The notes: a model not told the origin generated them from the sequence alone. Shown: positions 48,985 through 58,356, counted from the stretch's first letter. The stretch: DNA of 64,000 nucleotides from Pseudobdellovibrio sp. (GCA_023701385.1 JAMPXC010000004.1:1-64000), one strand, 5' to 3'. Translations and numbers: made by a program.

Positions 48985-49706
48985 TGAAAACTTCAATCAT
49001 TCGTTTATTTTTAGCTCTGATGTTATTTAAGTCATACGCCATGGCTGATTCTGGTGCTTGTAAACTGCGTGGCAATGCGATTACTAACTACGCTTCTGAG
49101 ATTTATAAAAGAAATAATGAAAAATGGCCTGATTCTACAATCGTAAATCTTGAAGTCAGCGGCCAGATTTTAGATTCTGATCTTAAATACAGCGCAATCG
49201 GTGAAGCTTTCGTTAAACCTGAAGATGACATTCAATTTTCAATTATTCCGACAAGCTTAGCTTCGGTTAAGTTAGATAAAGACAGGCATTTAATCTATGT
49301 CTGTGCTGAAGTTAAAGACGATGCCCGTTTTACCATCGAGCTTGATTTCTTAGGTAAATCACTTTCAGGTGGCTTTATCAGCAAATTACTTCATAGTTCT
49401 GCTAAAGAAGGAAAAGTTGAATTAATGCCGTTAAAACTTCAAGTGTTATCAATCGGTGCTGAGGCTGATAAAAAAGGTGGCCTGGCTAAGCTTTTATCTT
49501 TGCCATTTGCGATTAATTCAAAAATTATTTCTGGTATCGCGAACACATTAGCCGGTATTACGGGTGTTGAGATTGAGCGTGTTACTTTAACTGAAAAATT
49601 CGCCATCTTAGAAGGTGGAATCGATTTAGATAAACCTAATGCCGCTCGCTTTAGAAAAGTTGTTGATTATAACTCGCCTGAATTCAACGCCGTTAACGTA
49701 CAGTAA
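48984..49706 (+). CDS. Exported protein of unknown function
   Basis: A 240-residue protein with a signal peptide (IRLFLALMLFKSYAMA). Two Cys (SGACKLRG, IYVCAEVKD). The hydrophobic run NSKIISGIANTLAGITGVEIE could be a membrane-contacting helix. No family recognised. It completes the three-gene operon; the stop is 2 bp from the convergent CsaA stop. Confidence 0.66.
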   Translation: MKTSIIRLFLALMLFKSYAMADSGACKLRGNAITNYASEIYKRNNEKWPDSTIVNLEVSGQILDSDLKYSAIGEAFVKPEDDIQFSIIPTSLASVKLDKDRHLIYVCAEVKDDARFTIELDFLGKSLSGGFISKLLHSSAKEGKVELMPLKLQVLSIGAEADKKGGLAKLLSLPFAINSKIISGIANTLAGITGVEIERVTLTEKFAILEGGIDLDKPNAARFRKVVDYNSPEFNAVNVQ

Positions 49707-49708
49707 TT

Positions 49709-50056
49709 TTATAACAACTTAGCGCCGTTTGGAACTTTTTGTTCCGTCGTCGCTAAGATAATGGTTTTTTCATCTAAGTAAAATCCCGTCGTCAGCACTT
49801 CAGACATGAAGTTTGCGACCTGACGGGGTTTGAAGTTCACGACACATAAAACTTGTTTTCCCACTAAGTCTTCTGGTTTGTAGGCCGCAGTGATTTGTGC
49901 CGAGCTTTTTTTGATTCCCAGTTCGCCAAGATCAATTTTTAACTTATAGGCTGGCCTTTTAGCTTCGGGAAACTCGCTAGCCTCAACGATTGTTCCAACG
50001 CGAATATCAACTTTTAAAAATTCTTCCCAGGTAATGATCGGGTTAGCCTCTGACAT
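49709..50056 (-). CDS. csaA: CsaA-type tRNA-binding-domain protein
   Basis: A 115-residue OB-fold protein of the CsaA / EMAP-II / MetRS C-terminal family, full length for CsaA. Typical features: WEEFLKVDIRVGTI at the start, KPRQVANFMSEVLTTGF (the NFKPRQ-x-MS-E-V-L signature) and the end KVPNGAKLL. CsaA was described in Bacillus as a secretion-related chaperone and binds tRNA-like ligands in vitro. It overlaps the upstream DHFR-like gene by 14 bp. Confidence 0.93.
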   Translation of the reverse strand: MSEANPIITWEEFLKVDIRVGTIVEASEFPEAKRPAYKLKIDLGELGIKKSSAQITAAYKPEDLVGKQVLCVVNFKPRQVANFMSEVLTTGFYLDEKTIILATTEQKVPNGAKLL

Positions 50057-50573
50057 TATAAATAACCTCTACGCAAGTATCACCACGTTGGCGAATTTCT
50101 TTAATTTTAAAAGCTGTTTCGGTTCTGCGGTTAAAAAGTTTTTTGCCGTCATTTAAAAACACGGCGACGGTTTGAATATGCATTTCATCAACTAAGCCAT
50201 GATCGTGGAATTGACCGACCAAGTCTCCGCCACCCATAAGCCAAACGTTTTTATCGCCAGCTAGTTTTTTTAATTCTTCGTGGCGTTCAACCACATCACC
50301 CTGAACAAAGCGCACATCAGCGCCTTCAATAGTTTTAAACTGACGGTGAGTGAAGACAAAGCAAGGCACTTTATAAGGCCAAGGTTGGTCGTTTAAATTA
50401 TCTAAAAGCCATTGGTAAGTCGAAGCGCCCATGGCGATTGAGCCGATCGTGGCCACAAATTCATCGATAAAGCTAATATCTGTCGGCCCATTTTTAAAAA
50501 GCCATAAAAGAGAATCATTTTTATCGGCGATATAGCCATCTAGGCTAGAAGCGGTGAAGTAAATTGTTTTCAT
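50043..50573 (-). CDS. Dihydrofolate-reductase-family (RibD_C) reductase
   Basis: A 176-residue protein of the DHFR / RibD C-terminal superfamily. Start TIYFTASSLDGYIADKNDSLLWL is the hallmark of the YyaP/YwjB-type group; MGASTYQWLL and VWLMGGGDLVGQFHDHGLVDEMHI (in two parts) complete the NADPH fold. Role unknown; such proteins may reduce pterin- or flavin-like compounds and are unlikely to be the housekeeping DHFR. It overlaps csaA by 14 bp. Confidence 0.9.
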   Translation of the reverse strand: MKTIYFTASSLDGYIADKNDSLLWLFKNGPTDISFIDEFVATIGSIAMGASTYQWLLDNLNDQPWPYKVPCFVFTHRQFKTIEGADVRFVQGDVVERHEELKKLAGDKNVWLMGGGDLVGQFHDHGLVDEMHIQTVAVFLNDGKKLFNRRTETAFKIKEIRQRGDTCVEVIYNVRG

Positions 50574-50682
50574 TTTAATCCTTTCGGTGCCCCTATGTTT
50601 TGCCTCTGACTTTTAGTGTGAATCGCAGAAAATACTGCGTCAAGCTCTGGACGTGGCCCGGTAAATCATGAAGACTTAAGAG

Positions 50683-51933
50683 ATGCAAAAAAGTATTACG
50701 ATCATCGGTGGTGGAATTATTGGTTTATCTTGCGCGGTTAAATTAGCCGAAGCCGGGGCCGATGTGGTCGTGATTGAAAAGAATGAAGTCGGTTACGGTT
50801 GTTCTTACGGTAATGCCGGGTGGATGACACCTTGTTTTGCGATGCCACTTCCGATGCCTGGCATGTTGATGAAATCCATGAAGTGGATGTTAAATCCAAG
50901 TGGGCCGTTATATATTAAACCGGTTCCAAGTGTGTTGCTTTCGCAGTGGTTAACGCGCTTTTTACTTTCAATGACTGAAGAAAAAGCGCAAACAGCGATT
51001 GAAGCTTTAGTAAAACTATCCATTAAAAGTTTACAAGATTATAAACAGCTGGCTTTAGAGTACCCAGAAATCGATATGCAGCAAAAAGGCCTTTTGATGG
51101 TAAGTGCCACGAAAGACGGAGTCAAAGCTGCGACTCAAGAAATGGAATTAGTTGCTAAACACGGTATTCCGGGAAACTTTTTAACCGGCGAGCAAATTAA
51201 AGAATTTGAACCAGCTCTTCGCGGTAATTTATTAGGTGGAGTTTATTTTTCTCAAGAAGCCCATGCTGAGCCTTTAAAGGTTGTTCAAGCGTTAGCTAAA
51301 AAAGCGCAAAAGTTAGGTGTTCGAATTTTAGAACACACTGAATTTTTAAAAGCCAACATCACAACGGACGGAAAAACTAAAAAAATTAAATCTATTCAAA
51401 CCTCAAACGGTGAAATGATTTCAGATAGTTTTGTTTTAGCTGCCGGAAGCTGGTCGCAAGCTTTAGCAGATGAATTATCACTGAATGTTCCGATTTTAGG
51501 TGGTAAAGGTTATGCCCTGATTGTTGATCAGCTTGAAGCACAACCTAAAGTTCCCATTATGATTGTCGATCGAAAAATTGCGATCACGCCAAGATCAAAT
51601 TCATTACGTATTGCGGGAACTTTAGAGTTAGTAAACCAAGATTTCTCAATTACTGAGCGTCGTGTGAAGGCGATATTTGATGGGGCGAAAGAGTTTTTAC
51701 AAATTCCAAATGATATCAAAGTTTATGAAACATGGCGGGGTCTTCGCCCGTGTACGCCAGATGGTGTGCCGTTAATCGGTTGGGCTAAAGATTACAGTAA
51801 TCTTATGATGGCCTGCGGTCATCAGATGTTGGGTTTACAGGCGGGATTAGGTACAGGCCAGTTAGTCAGTGATCTAGTGACTAAGGGTACATCGGATTTA
51901 CAAAGATCTGTCTACGATCCGGCTCGTTTTTAA
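50683..51933 (+). CDS. DadA-like FAD-dependent D-amino-acid dehydrogenase
   Basis: A 416-residue DAO-family flavoprotein. FAD-binding motif ITIIGGGIIGLSCAVKLAEAG at the start (GxGxxG), SYGNAGWMTPCFAMPLPMPG is typical of DadA, and the C-terminus has WRGLRPCTPDGVPLIGWA and GHQMLGLQAGLGTGQLV. DadA oxidises D-amino acids such as D-Ala released from the wall and passes electrons to quinones. In an organism that cuts peptidoglycan extensively this would recover D-Ala (inference). The YdjM-like gene follows 11 bp later. Confidence 0.9.
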   Translation: MQKSITIIGGGIIGLSCAVKLAEAGADVVVIEKNEVGYGCSYGNAGWMTPCFAMPLPMPGMLMKSMKWMLNPSGPLYIKPVPSVLLSQWLTRFLLSMTEEKAQTAIEALVKLSIKSLQDYKQLALEYPEIDMQQKGLLMVSATKDGVKAATQEMELVAKHGIPGNFLTGEQIKEFEPALRGNLLGGVYFSQEAHAEPLKVVQALAKKAQKLGVRILEHTEFLKANITTDGKTKKIKSIQTSNGEMISDSFVLAAGSWSQALADELSLNVPILGGKGYALIVDQLEAQPKVPIMIVDRKIAITPRSNSLRIAGTLELVNQDFSITERRVKAIFDGAKEFLQIPNDIKVYETWRGLRPCTPDGVPLIGWAKDYSNLMMACGHQMLGLQAGLGTGQLVSDLVTKGTSDLQRSVYDPARF

Positions 51934-51944
51934 AAGAGGGGCAT

Positions 51945-52469
51945 ATGGCTACAGTTTTTTCGCATGCGTTAGTAGGGGCTGCCATTGTTTCTCTGTTTCC
52001 GAAAAAGTATCGCACAAAAAAATCCTACGGTATCGCCGCATTATCAGCTGTGGTTCCAGATTTTGATTATTTAGGTTTTATATCACGTATTCCTTACGAC
52101 AGCCTTTGGGGCCACCGGGGCATGACTCATTCGCTTCTTTTTGCTTTGTTGCTTGCAGCTATTTTTGCTCTTTGGGCCAGAAGTAAAAACGAAAAGACTT
52201 ATCTTGGATTTTTTATTTTATTTTTTCTGACAACGATTTCACATGCGTGTTTAGATGCGTGTACAAATGGTGGGTTAGGCGTTGCGTTTTATTCGCCGTA
52301 CAATACACTTCGTTATTTCTTTCCATGGCGACCTATTCAGGTTTCACCAATGGGGATGGGTTTTTTCTCAGAACGTGGGTTAGTCGTTCTTTTAAGTGAA
52401 CTTTACTGGATTGTTTTACCCTGTGTTATCGTGTTTTGTTTCACTCTGAGACGACAAATAAAAAAATAA
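51945..52469 (+). CDS. YdjM/YfhO-like membrane-bound metal-dependent hydrolase
   Basis: A 174-residue membrane protein (about four helices) of the DUF457 family. Conserved polar residues cluster as FSHALVGAA, VVPDFDYLGF, GHRGMTHSLLFA and SHACLDACTNGG, i.e. the H/D/HRGxTHS/H...D set thought to bind metal. The substrate is unproven. GAGGGG precedes the ATG. Probably co-transcribed with the DadA-like gene. Confidence 0.88.
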   Translation: MATVFSHALVGAAIVSLFPKKYRTKKSYGIAALSAVVPDFDYLGFISRIPYDSLWGHRGMTHSLLFALLLAAIFALWARSKNEKTYLGFFILFFLTTISHACLDACTNGGLGVAFYSPYNTLRYFFPWRPIQVSPMGMGFFSERGLVVLLSELYWIVLPCVIVFCFTLRRQIKK

Positions 52470-52536
52470 TTAGTTCCAGGCTTAATTTCGCGAAATTATT
52501 TTACTTTGCTTTTCTTACGTCCGACATAAGTCTGGT

Positions 52537-53841
52537 ATGAAAAGACTAATTTTACTTAACATTGTGTTTAGTGCGCAGTTCGTTTTGGCGGATTCAGTTT
52601 TAAAATGCAGTCCCTTAAATGAATTGGGTGAAAATATCCAAAACGTTCAAGATGTAAACTGCGAACAAATCAATAAAGAGGGACAGTGTAAAGAAGCTCC
52701 TCCGATTGATGCCAATGCACTAAGAAATAAAATCACAAGATTATTAGATCTCTCTGTTGATCCGGTCAAAATGGAATCAGCCGCACGCAACTGGTCAAAC
52801 TTCGTAAAACAAAATCCGTGGGCTCCGAAAATGTATGCCGAAAGGTCGCAGTACGAAGTGCAGGAAAAGCTGCCACCAATTCCTATTATGGATTGGTTCA
52901 GTGATGTTAAATTTGCCGACGGTGTAAAATCAAAAGAAGAGTATAAAAAAGCTTTCATTGATAAGTATGTGGCCTTTGCGCAAAAGATGGATTGTTCGCC
53001 GACATTTAGAGCCAGCGATAATTACGTTGAACCTCATCCAACAGTTAAAGGTTTTAGCGCTGAAAAAATGGGTCGCGACGAAAAAGAAATGCGCCTTCGT
53101 AAGTTAAAAGAAGAAATGAATGATCCTAAAAACGTTCAAGCCGTTAAAGACCGTATGAAAAAAATCAGTGATGAATCAGCAGATCGTTTTTATATTTGCC
53201 GCGATAAACCAGATCTAGATAGCAACGGTCAGGTGCCAGGGCGTTTTGCAGTGGCCAATCGTTTTCAGCCGTGTGCGGGTAACTTTAAAAAGAACTTTGC
53301 TAATAATAAGTACGATGTTTCGCAACCAGAGCTAGGTAAGCTTTTAGCTACGCCAGAAGCTGATGAGTTATCAAAGTGTATTAAAGAACGTATGGCGCAA
53401 GGAGCGAAAGTTCACCATATTTCTATTAATGCTTCGGCGTCGTCATTAAATAATACTGGTGATGCCGAAAAGCGTTTTTGCAAAAAAGGTTTCTTAGGTT
53501 TATCTGAAGCTCGTGCTGAAACAGCGAAAAGTAAAATCTTACCAGGTCTTTTTGAAAAAGCAGGCCAAGGTGGGTTTGATTTAAGTAAAGCAAAAATCGA
53601 AGTGAGCGCTCAAGGCGCTAATGGCGATGGAACATCTGGCCCGTGTGTGTACGAAACCAAAAACGGTAAAGAAGTTCTAAAACCATATTACAACACTAAA
53701 GCCGGCCAAGAAGAACTTGATGAAAACAGATACGTTAATGTTCAAGTGACTTTTGAAGATACAACGAAAAAAATAAACGACAATATTCCAAAATACGAGC
53801 CGATGTACCGTTGTAAAAAAATCGAATTTAAGTGTGAGTAG
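52537..53841 (+). CDS. Exported protein with a diverged OmpA-like C-terminus
   Basis: A 434-residue exported protein (signal peptide ending FVLAD). The N-terminal two thirds are charged, with Cys pairs, and resemble nothing I know. The last 130 residues recall OmpA-like peptidoglycan-binding domains: HHISINASASS, then LSEARAETAKSKILPGL (compare LSxxRAxxV) and ENRYVNVQVTFED (compare NRRVxIxI). The canonical DAP-binding Asp and Arg are not clearly conserved, so wall binding is uncertain. It overlaps the convergent methyltransferase gene by 14 bp. Confidence 0.65.
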   Translation: MKRLILLNIVFSAQFVLADSVLKCSPLNELGENIQNVQDVNCEQINKEGQCKEAPPIDANALRNKITRLLDLSVDPVKMESAARNWSNFVKQNPWAPKMYAERSQYEVQEKLPPIPIMDWFSDVKFADGVKSKEEYKKAFIDKYVAFAQKMDCSPTFRASDNYVEPHPTVKGFSAEKMGRDEKEMRLRKLKEEMNDPKNVQAVKDRMKKISDESADRFYICRDKPDLDSNGQVPGRFAVANRFQPCAGNFKKNFANNKYDVSQPELGKLLATPEADELSKCIKERMAQGAKVHHISINASASSLNNTGDAEKRFCKKGFLGLSEARAETAKSKILPGLFEKAGQGGFDLSKAKIEVSAQGANGDGTSGPCVYETKNGKEVLKPYYNTKAGQEELDENRYVNVQVTFEDTTKKINDNIPKYEPMYRCKKIEFKCE

Positions 53842-54337
53842 TTTGATCTAACACAAAGATTTCGCGCACGCGGTCTTTTTCATTCACAGAAATAATTTCT
53901 TGAGCTTGCCGGTAATAAAAGCCCGGCAATTTTTTTATCTCATCCATTTTAACTACATCATTCTGTGGGCATAAGATTAAGCGCCTAGCTTTTAGTAAAT
54001 TCTTTTCTTGTAAAGACTTTAGAATTTTAAAAATCGTGTAGCTGCCAACTCCTGAAATTACGATATTGCCTGTTAGTTCTGAAGTTAAATTTTCACCCGC
54101 TGAAGCGATAAAGCGAGACGTTGTTGGGTTTGTATCCTGAGCGATTTCACGTTGAAAGCGCTCTTCTAAGCGAGCCATTATTTCAGGAACTTGATCAACG
54201 AAATTGACCTCAGGAAAGAGCTTACTTTGATAAGCGTGTGATCCCAGGTAGCCATGATCACAGCAAAAATCCCATACAGCTTCACCTGGAATAAGCTGTT
54301 TGTAGATCTGCTGCAATCGTGGAGAAAGAGAAGGCAT
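53828..54337 (-). CDS. TrmK-like tRNA (adenine22-N1) methyltransferase-family protein
   Basis: A 169-residue SAM-dependent methyltransferase of the COG2384/TrmK type. LSPRLQQIYKQLIPGEAVWDFCCDHGYLG is the family start (compare LSxRL...VADIGSDHAYLP), and VISGVGSYTIFKILKSL replaces the usual IAGMGGxxIxxIL. It is shorter than Bacillus TrmK (about 230 residues), with a reduced C-terminal coiled coil. Substrate by analogy: N1 of A22 in tRNA. The motif I change (FCCDHG for IGSDHA) should be noted. Confidence 0.8.
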   Translation of the reverse strand: MPSLSPRLQQIYKQLIPGEAVWDFCCDHGYLGSHAYQSKLFPEVNFVDQVPEIMARLEERFQREIAQDTNPTTSRFIASAGENLTSELTGNIVISGVGSYTIFKILKSLQEKNLLKARRLILCPQNDVVKMDEIKKLPGFYYRQAQEIISVNEKDRVREIFVLDQTTHT

Positions 54338-54346
54338 TAAAGAAAA

Positions 54347-54715
54347 CTATTCGCCGGTCTTTTTTAAGTAGTTTGATTCACAACCACCACGGCCGTTGTT
54401 TGTCATTGATGTGTTATCTTGAACGTCATACGGATAAACGTGATCGCTCATGCCGTTTGAACCTTGGTTGTTTAAATCAAGTCGTTGTAAGACCTTGCCA
54501 TCTTTAGCCACTAGTTCAAAAATTCCGGCAGCTTTGATTTGCATTGATACTTTTTGAATAACAGTTTTTTGGCCATCGATAGACTCATAAGTTAATGTCG
54601 ATTGAGTCATGCTGTAGGTGCTGCTTACGAAAGGCTCGGTAAAAGTACATTTGATAATGTCAGCAGATGCGGTCATTGGTGCTACGAAAGCTAAAGCTAA
54701 TAATACTTGTTTCAT
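54347..54715 (-). CDS. Small exported protein of unknown function
   Basis: A 122-residue protein with a clear signal peptide (MKQVLLALAFVAPMTASA). The mature chain has two Cys (IIKCTFTEP, GGCESNYL) that probably pair. Family unknown. ATG 54715 follows GGAG; longer frames are excluded. A strong dyad (54766-54791) lies upstream. It ends 9 bp before the TrmK-like gene start, so the two may be co-transcribed. Confidence 0.68.
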   Translation of the reverse strand: MKQVLLALAFVAPMTASADIIKCTFTEPFVSSTYSMTQSTLTYESIDGQKTVIQKVSMQIKAAGIFELVAKDGKVLQRLDLNNQGSNGMSDHVYPYDVQDNTSMTNNGRGGCESNYLKKTGE

Positions 54716-54765
54716 ATATTTCTCCATCAAGGGGTTAGGATTTGGGAGATTGAAATATACTCTGG

Positions 54766-54791
54766 CTTAACAGGTTTTATAACCTGTTAAG
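54766..54791. promoter_or_regulatory. Perfect 11-bp-arm dyad, operator or terminator
   Basis: CTTAACAGGTT-TTAT-AACCTGTTAAG: 11-bp perfect arms, 4-nt centre. It lies between the TBDT stop (54845, reading toward it) and the small exported-protein start (54715). No T-run follows on the minus strand. The minus-strand centre reads TTATAAA, which could be a -10 for the downstream gene, making a repressor operator likely. Confidence 0.55.
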
Positions 54792-54844
54792 ATTCTATAC
54801 AGTAAAGGGTTCAAAGCAGCGGCTGTAATGCCGCTTGTTTTGCT

Positions 54845-57043
54845 TTAGAAATCGTAGGTTAGCCCCATGGCTGCAGTGAATGGTTTTCCAGGGCGGTAAC
54901 CAAAGGGTTTAAGCGAAGCCGTATAGGTTTTGTTAAAGACATTATCTAATTTAAGGCGAACAGATAAATTTTGTTTTACTTGATACTGAGCCGTATAGTC
55001 GACAAGACCATAACTAGGCACTTCGATGCGTCCGGCAGCAACGGACTGGTCGTACATTTTTCCTAAATGGTTGATAATCAAACTTTGCTTAAAGCGGCCT
55101 TTTTCAAGCCCAACAATAGCCGTAAATTGTGTTTTTGGAACATAGGGAAGCGGATCGCCTGAATTCACTTGGCCTGTCCCCCATTCGGCATTTGAAGAAA
55201 CAAACGAATCGGCAAAGTGCCCATCAATCACCGTGTAGTTAAGTTGGACCGGTAGCCAAAACTGATTCCACTGAAAACCTTTAGAAGCACGGGCTTCAAC
55301 ACCTTGGATAAGGGCTCGGCCTCCGTCATACTGCTGGTCTAATTGTAAAGCAGAACACCCCGTAGAAGCTGTGCAGGTTCCGGTGATGTTGTCGTAGTCG
55401 TTATGAAAGTATAAAATTTCAAATTGTTCATGGCGAACTTTAGACTGCCACGAAAGAGAAACTTCTTTGTTTAAACTTTCTTCGCGCGATTCTTTACCTA
55501 AAGAATCCAAACCAGAAAGAGTGGCGGCTTGATTGACAGCAACACGTGAAATTAAGGCCTCGTTGATTTGATAAGCTAGGCCAATTCCCGGAATAAAAAC
55601 AGAATCTTCACGTTTTTTACTGCGGCTATTTAATTCGTCATCAAAATTAAACGTTACCGTTTCATAGCGAAATTGCGGAAGTAGAGTGTATTTGCCAAAA
55701 CGCGATTCATCCTGCGCACTTAAAGCAAATGCTATGGCGCTTTCTTCATTGCGTGCAGTAGCGACACGGGTATCACCGGTGCGAATCATTGAGCCACCAG
55801 TCATTGAATAGTAGTCAGCATCATGCTTGCGGGTAATTTGATCGTGGTGAATTAAAGCTTTAACCACAGTCTTTGAGGGAACTTCGTTTGACCACAGGTT
55901 ATTAAGTTCAACTTGGCTTTGCAGGCCTTGACTAAAATAACTGCGGTCATTGTTGGCCATTAATAAATCGGCATTAGCTCCAAGATTTGCCGAATCTTCA
56001 ACACCAGTTAGCACTTCATAGAATGATTGGTTAGTACCTGTGGGATCTTTTAAAATATCGCGAATGACTTGTGTGCTATCGCGAAAACCATCCAGACGAT
56101 ACCACGTTCTTTCAAACTCGTGGTGGTAAGCAGTTGTTTTAATATTTGCAGACGATCCGATTTCAGTTAAGTGTTCGAGCTGAATTTTTTTATGCGTCCA
56201 TTTCATGAGGTCTAGCTCAGAAGAATTATAACGACGGTAAGGTTTGGCTAAAAAGTCATTTTCAGTTAAGCCTAGATACGTCTCATGTGAATCTTCGTTG
56301 CCATAACCTAAACGCAGTTCCAACAGATGCGTGTGCCCTGAAATATCGTAAGCGCGCTGAACTTTAAGTAACGCGTGGTTTTGCTCAAATCCCGTGTTTT
56401 TGCCGTTATCCAGTTCTTTAAAACCATCTGATTGTGAGCGGCCATAAATTAAAACTACACCGTAATCAGAAACTTTTTTATTTAAACCAATTTTTAATAT
56501 GCCGGTGTTGTAACTGCCATAGCTTATGTCGGTTGTTGTTTTATCTTGAGCAATATAATCAGGAGTTTTATAATTGATGGCGCCACCGATTGAGTTTGGC
56601 CCAAAGGGTAAAGCGGTAAAACCTTTAAAGACCTCTAATGACTCAGTCGTAAGCATCGAAGGTGTGTAGTAAGCTGCAGGTGCTGCATACGGCGCTGGAC
56701 CGATTAAAACACCATCTTCCATAATCACAACTTTTTTACTGCGATCAGGATTGGTCCCGCGAAGTCCGATATTTGGACGAAGACCAACACCGTCTTCTTC
56801 GCGGATGTAAACTCCTGGAGACTCTTTAAGTGCGCGGGCTACGTCTGTCGTTGCAATATTTTTTAAGCGCGATTTAGAAATTTTTTTAGCCGAAAAACCA
56901 TTATCAATATCATCAACTAAAACATCGCTGATTTCTAAAGTTGATAGTTGAGTTGTATCTGTAGCGTCTTGCGTAGCTTCCTGAGAAAATAAAGGACTGC
57001 TGTAAAGCAGTCCTAAGAGAGAACAAAATATAATTTTTTTCAT
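54845..57043 (-). CDS. TonB-dependent outer-membrane receptor
   Basis: A 732-residue TonB-dependent receptor. After the signal peptide (ending SPLFSQ), the plug domain has DVARALKESPGVYIREEDGVG, LRPNIGLRGTNPDRSKKV and VFKGFTALPFGPNSIGGAINYKTP in pieces, all typical of FecA/siderophore receptors, followed by a 22-strand-type barrel ending in AAMGLTYDF. RGTNPDRSKKVVIMEDG resembles FecA. Together with imelysin, TonB and FbpA-like genes upstream it points to iron (citrate or siderophore) uptake. It overlaps the imelysin stop by one base (TAATG) and is the last gene of the operon. Confidence 0.93.
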   Translation of the reverse strand: MKKIIFCSLLGLLYSSPLFSQEATQDATDTTQLSTLEISDVLVDDIDNGFSAKKISKSRLKNIATTDVARALKESPGVYIREEDGVGLRPNIGLRGTNPDRSKKVVIMEDGVLIGPAPYAAPAAYYTPSMLTTESLEVFKGFTALPFGPNSIGGAINYKTPDYIAQDKTTTDISYGSYNTGILKIGLNKKVSDYGVVLIYGRSQSDGFKELDNGKNTGFEQNHALLKVQRAYDISGHTHLLELRLGYGNEDSHETYLGLTENDFLAKPYRRYNSSELDLMKWTHKKIQLEHLTEIGSSANIKTTAYHHEFERTWYRLDGFRDSTQVIRDILKDPTGTNQSFYEVLTGVEDSANLGANADLLMANNDRSYFSQGLQSQVELNNLWSNEVPSKTVVKALIHHDQITRKHDADYYSMTGGSMIRTGDTRVATARNEESAIAFALSAQDESRFGKYTLLPQFRYETVTFNFDDELNSRSKKREDSVFIPGIGLAYQINEALISRVAVNQAATLSGLDSLGKESREESLNKEVSLSWQSKVRHEQFEILYFHNDYDNITGTCTASTGCSALQLDQQYDGGRALIQGVEARASKGFQWNQFWLPVQLNYTVIDGHFADSFVSSNAEWGTGQVNSGDPLPYVPKTQFTAIVGLEKGRFKQSLIINHLGKMYDQSVAAGRIEVPSYGLVDYTAQYQVKQNLSVRLKLDNVFNKTYTASLKPFGYRPGKPFTAAMGLTYDF

Positions 57044-58347
57044 TAGTCGTTATCACCTTGATAGATCGGTGGTGCATTTAAAGAAAGTGCAACTAGCACT
57101 TCAGTTTTCATAGTTGTTGTAATTGCGCGAATATCTTCGTAAAGGCTGCAAAGCTCTTCCGCGCGGTTATCCACCGTTGAAGTTTGGCATTGCTCAGGCA
57201 CAATATTAGCCGCCTGTGTTGCTAGATCACCACGTGCTTTAGCGGCCGCTAAATTAGTTTCCGCACGGCTGATAAAACGACCGATTTTTTCTGCGATTTC
57301 CGGATGGTTAGCTTGTTTTAAATAATCATCGATACCGTAAGAATTTACCGATGACGGGCTTCCGCCAAAAAAGCCAAGTTTAAAAGCTTCAAGGCGCGCT
57401 TCGATCGCAGTGAAAGAATTGCCTGAGTAAATATGTTCGCTGCGTTCGGGGCATTTTCCTGTTGTACATTCTTTTTTATTTTTCCCAGTGGGAACACCTA
57501 AACGAATGTCTTTCACAGTTTCTAAAGCGTAAAGAGCATTGGTGATTTCATTGATTGCCGCTTTATGAGTGGGGTATTTAGAACCATCAAGTAAAGTTTT
57601 AGAATAATTGCCTTTTTCGCGGTCCCATTTATTTTTTAATGTATCTGCTAAAGCCGATAAGTCAGCGGCTAAAATAACAGCGACATCACAGCGATTTTTT
57701 ATTTTCGTGGCTTCTGGTAAAGCTAACCAGTCTTTTAACATCGGGTGGGCTTTTAAATTACATTTTACACTTTCAGTGCCGGCAAACAGTAAGTACTCAA
57801 TAGCATCAAGACCTTTTGAATTGTACGGAAGAACTTCGTTAATTTGTCCTTTAAACGCCAAATCGTAAACCGCTTTATCCGCACGACAAAGATTGGTTAC
57901 CGGCCAGCTGTAAAGGCGGGATCTGGTGTCTAAATTTGTTTGCGAATCAATTTCATTGATCGGGCCAAGTGCAAGAGCATCTACTTTGTGATAGTTAGCA
58001 ACGACAGTTTGCCATTGCTGGATAATCGCTGGAGTGATCGCATTCTGAGTACGACAGGCTTGCTTCAGACGTAGGGTGAATATTTGTAGCTCTTGTGAAA
58101 AAGCTTCTGTTACGGGTGAAATAACATTAAGGCCTGTGTTAAGAAGTAATTTCTCTTCAGAAAAAGCACCGACAGTCGGCTCTTCAAATGACCCAGGAAA
58201 TGGATTAACGTCGTTGTTTTCATTTAAGCCGTTAGGATTTTGTACAGTCGCTACAGGTTGACTGTTTTTTTTATTAAAAAAATCACTGCACGCAGTTAGG
58301 GTGAAAATAACACTTACAAGTAACACCATTGATTTTTTTAACGACAT
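57043..58347 (-). CDS. Imelysin-family lipoprotein
   Basis: A 434-residue lipoprotein (lipobox TLTAC-S). The imelysin/IrpA-EfeO (M75-like) domain is recognised by LYSWPVTNLCRADKAVYDL, GLDAIEYLLFAGTES and the late IDDYLKQANHPEIAEKIGRFISRAE. Family members bind iron or other metals in the periplasm and are usually next to TonB receptors, as here. The classic GxHxxE metal motif was not found by eye. Third gene of the iron operon. Confidence 0.88.
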   Translation of the reverse strand: MSLKKSMVLLVSVIFTLTACSDFFNKKNSQPVATVQNPNGLNENNDVNPFPGSFEEPTVGAFSEEKLLLNTGLNVISPVTEAFSQELQIFTLRLKQACRTQNAITPAIIQQWQTVVANYHKVDALALGPINEIDSQTNLDTRSRLYSWPVTNLCRADKAVYDLAFKGQINEVLPYNSKGLDAIEYLLFAGTESVKCNLKAHPMLKDWLALPEATKIKNRCDVAVILAADLSALADTLKNKWDREKGNYSKTLLDGSKYPTHKAAINEITNALYALETVKDIRLGVPTGKNKKECTTGKCPERSEHIYSGNSFTAIEARLEAFKLGFFGGSPSSVNSYGIDDYLKQANHPEIAEKIGRFISRAETNLAAAKARGDLATQAANIVPEQCQTSTVDNRAEELCSLYEDIRAITTTMKTEVLVALSLNAPPIYQGDND

Positions 58348-58356
58348 AACGTCTCC

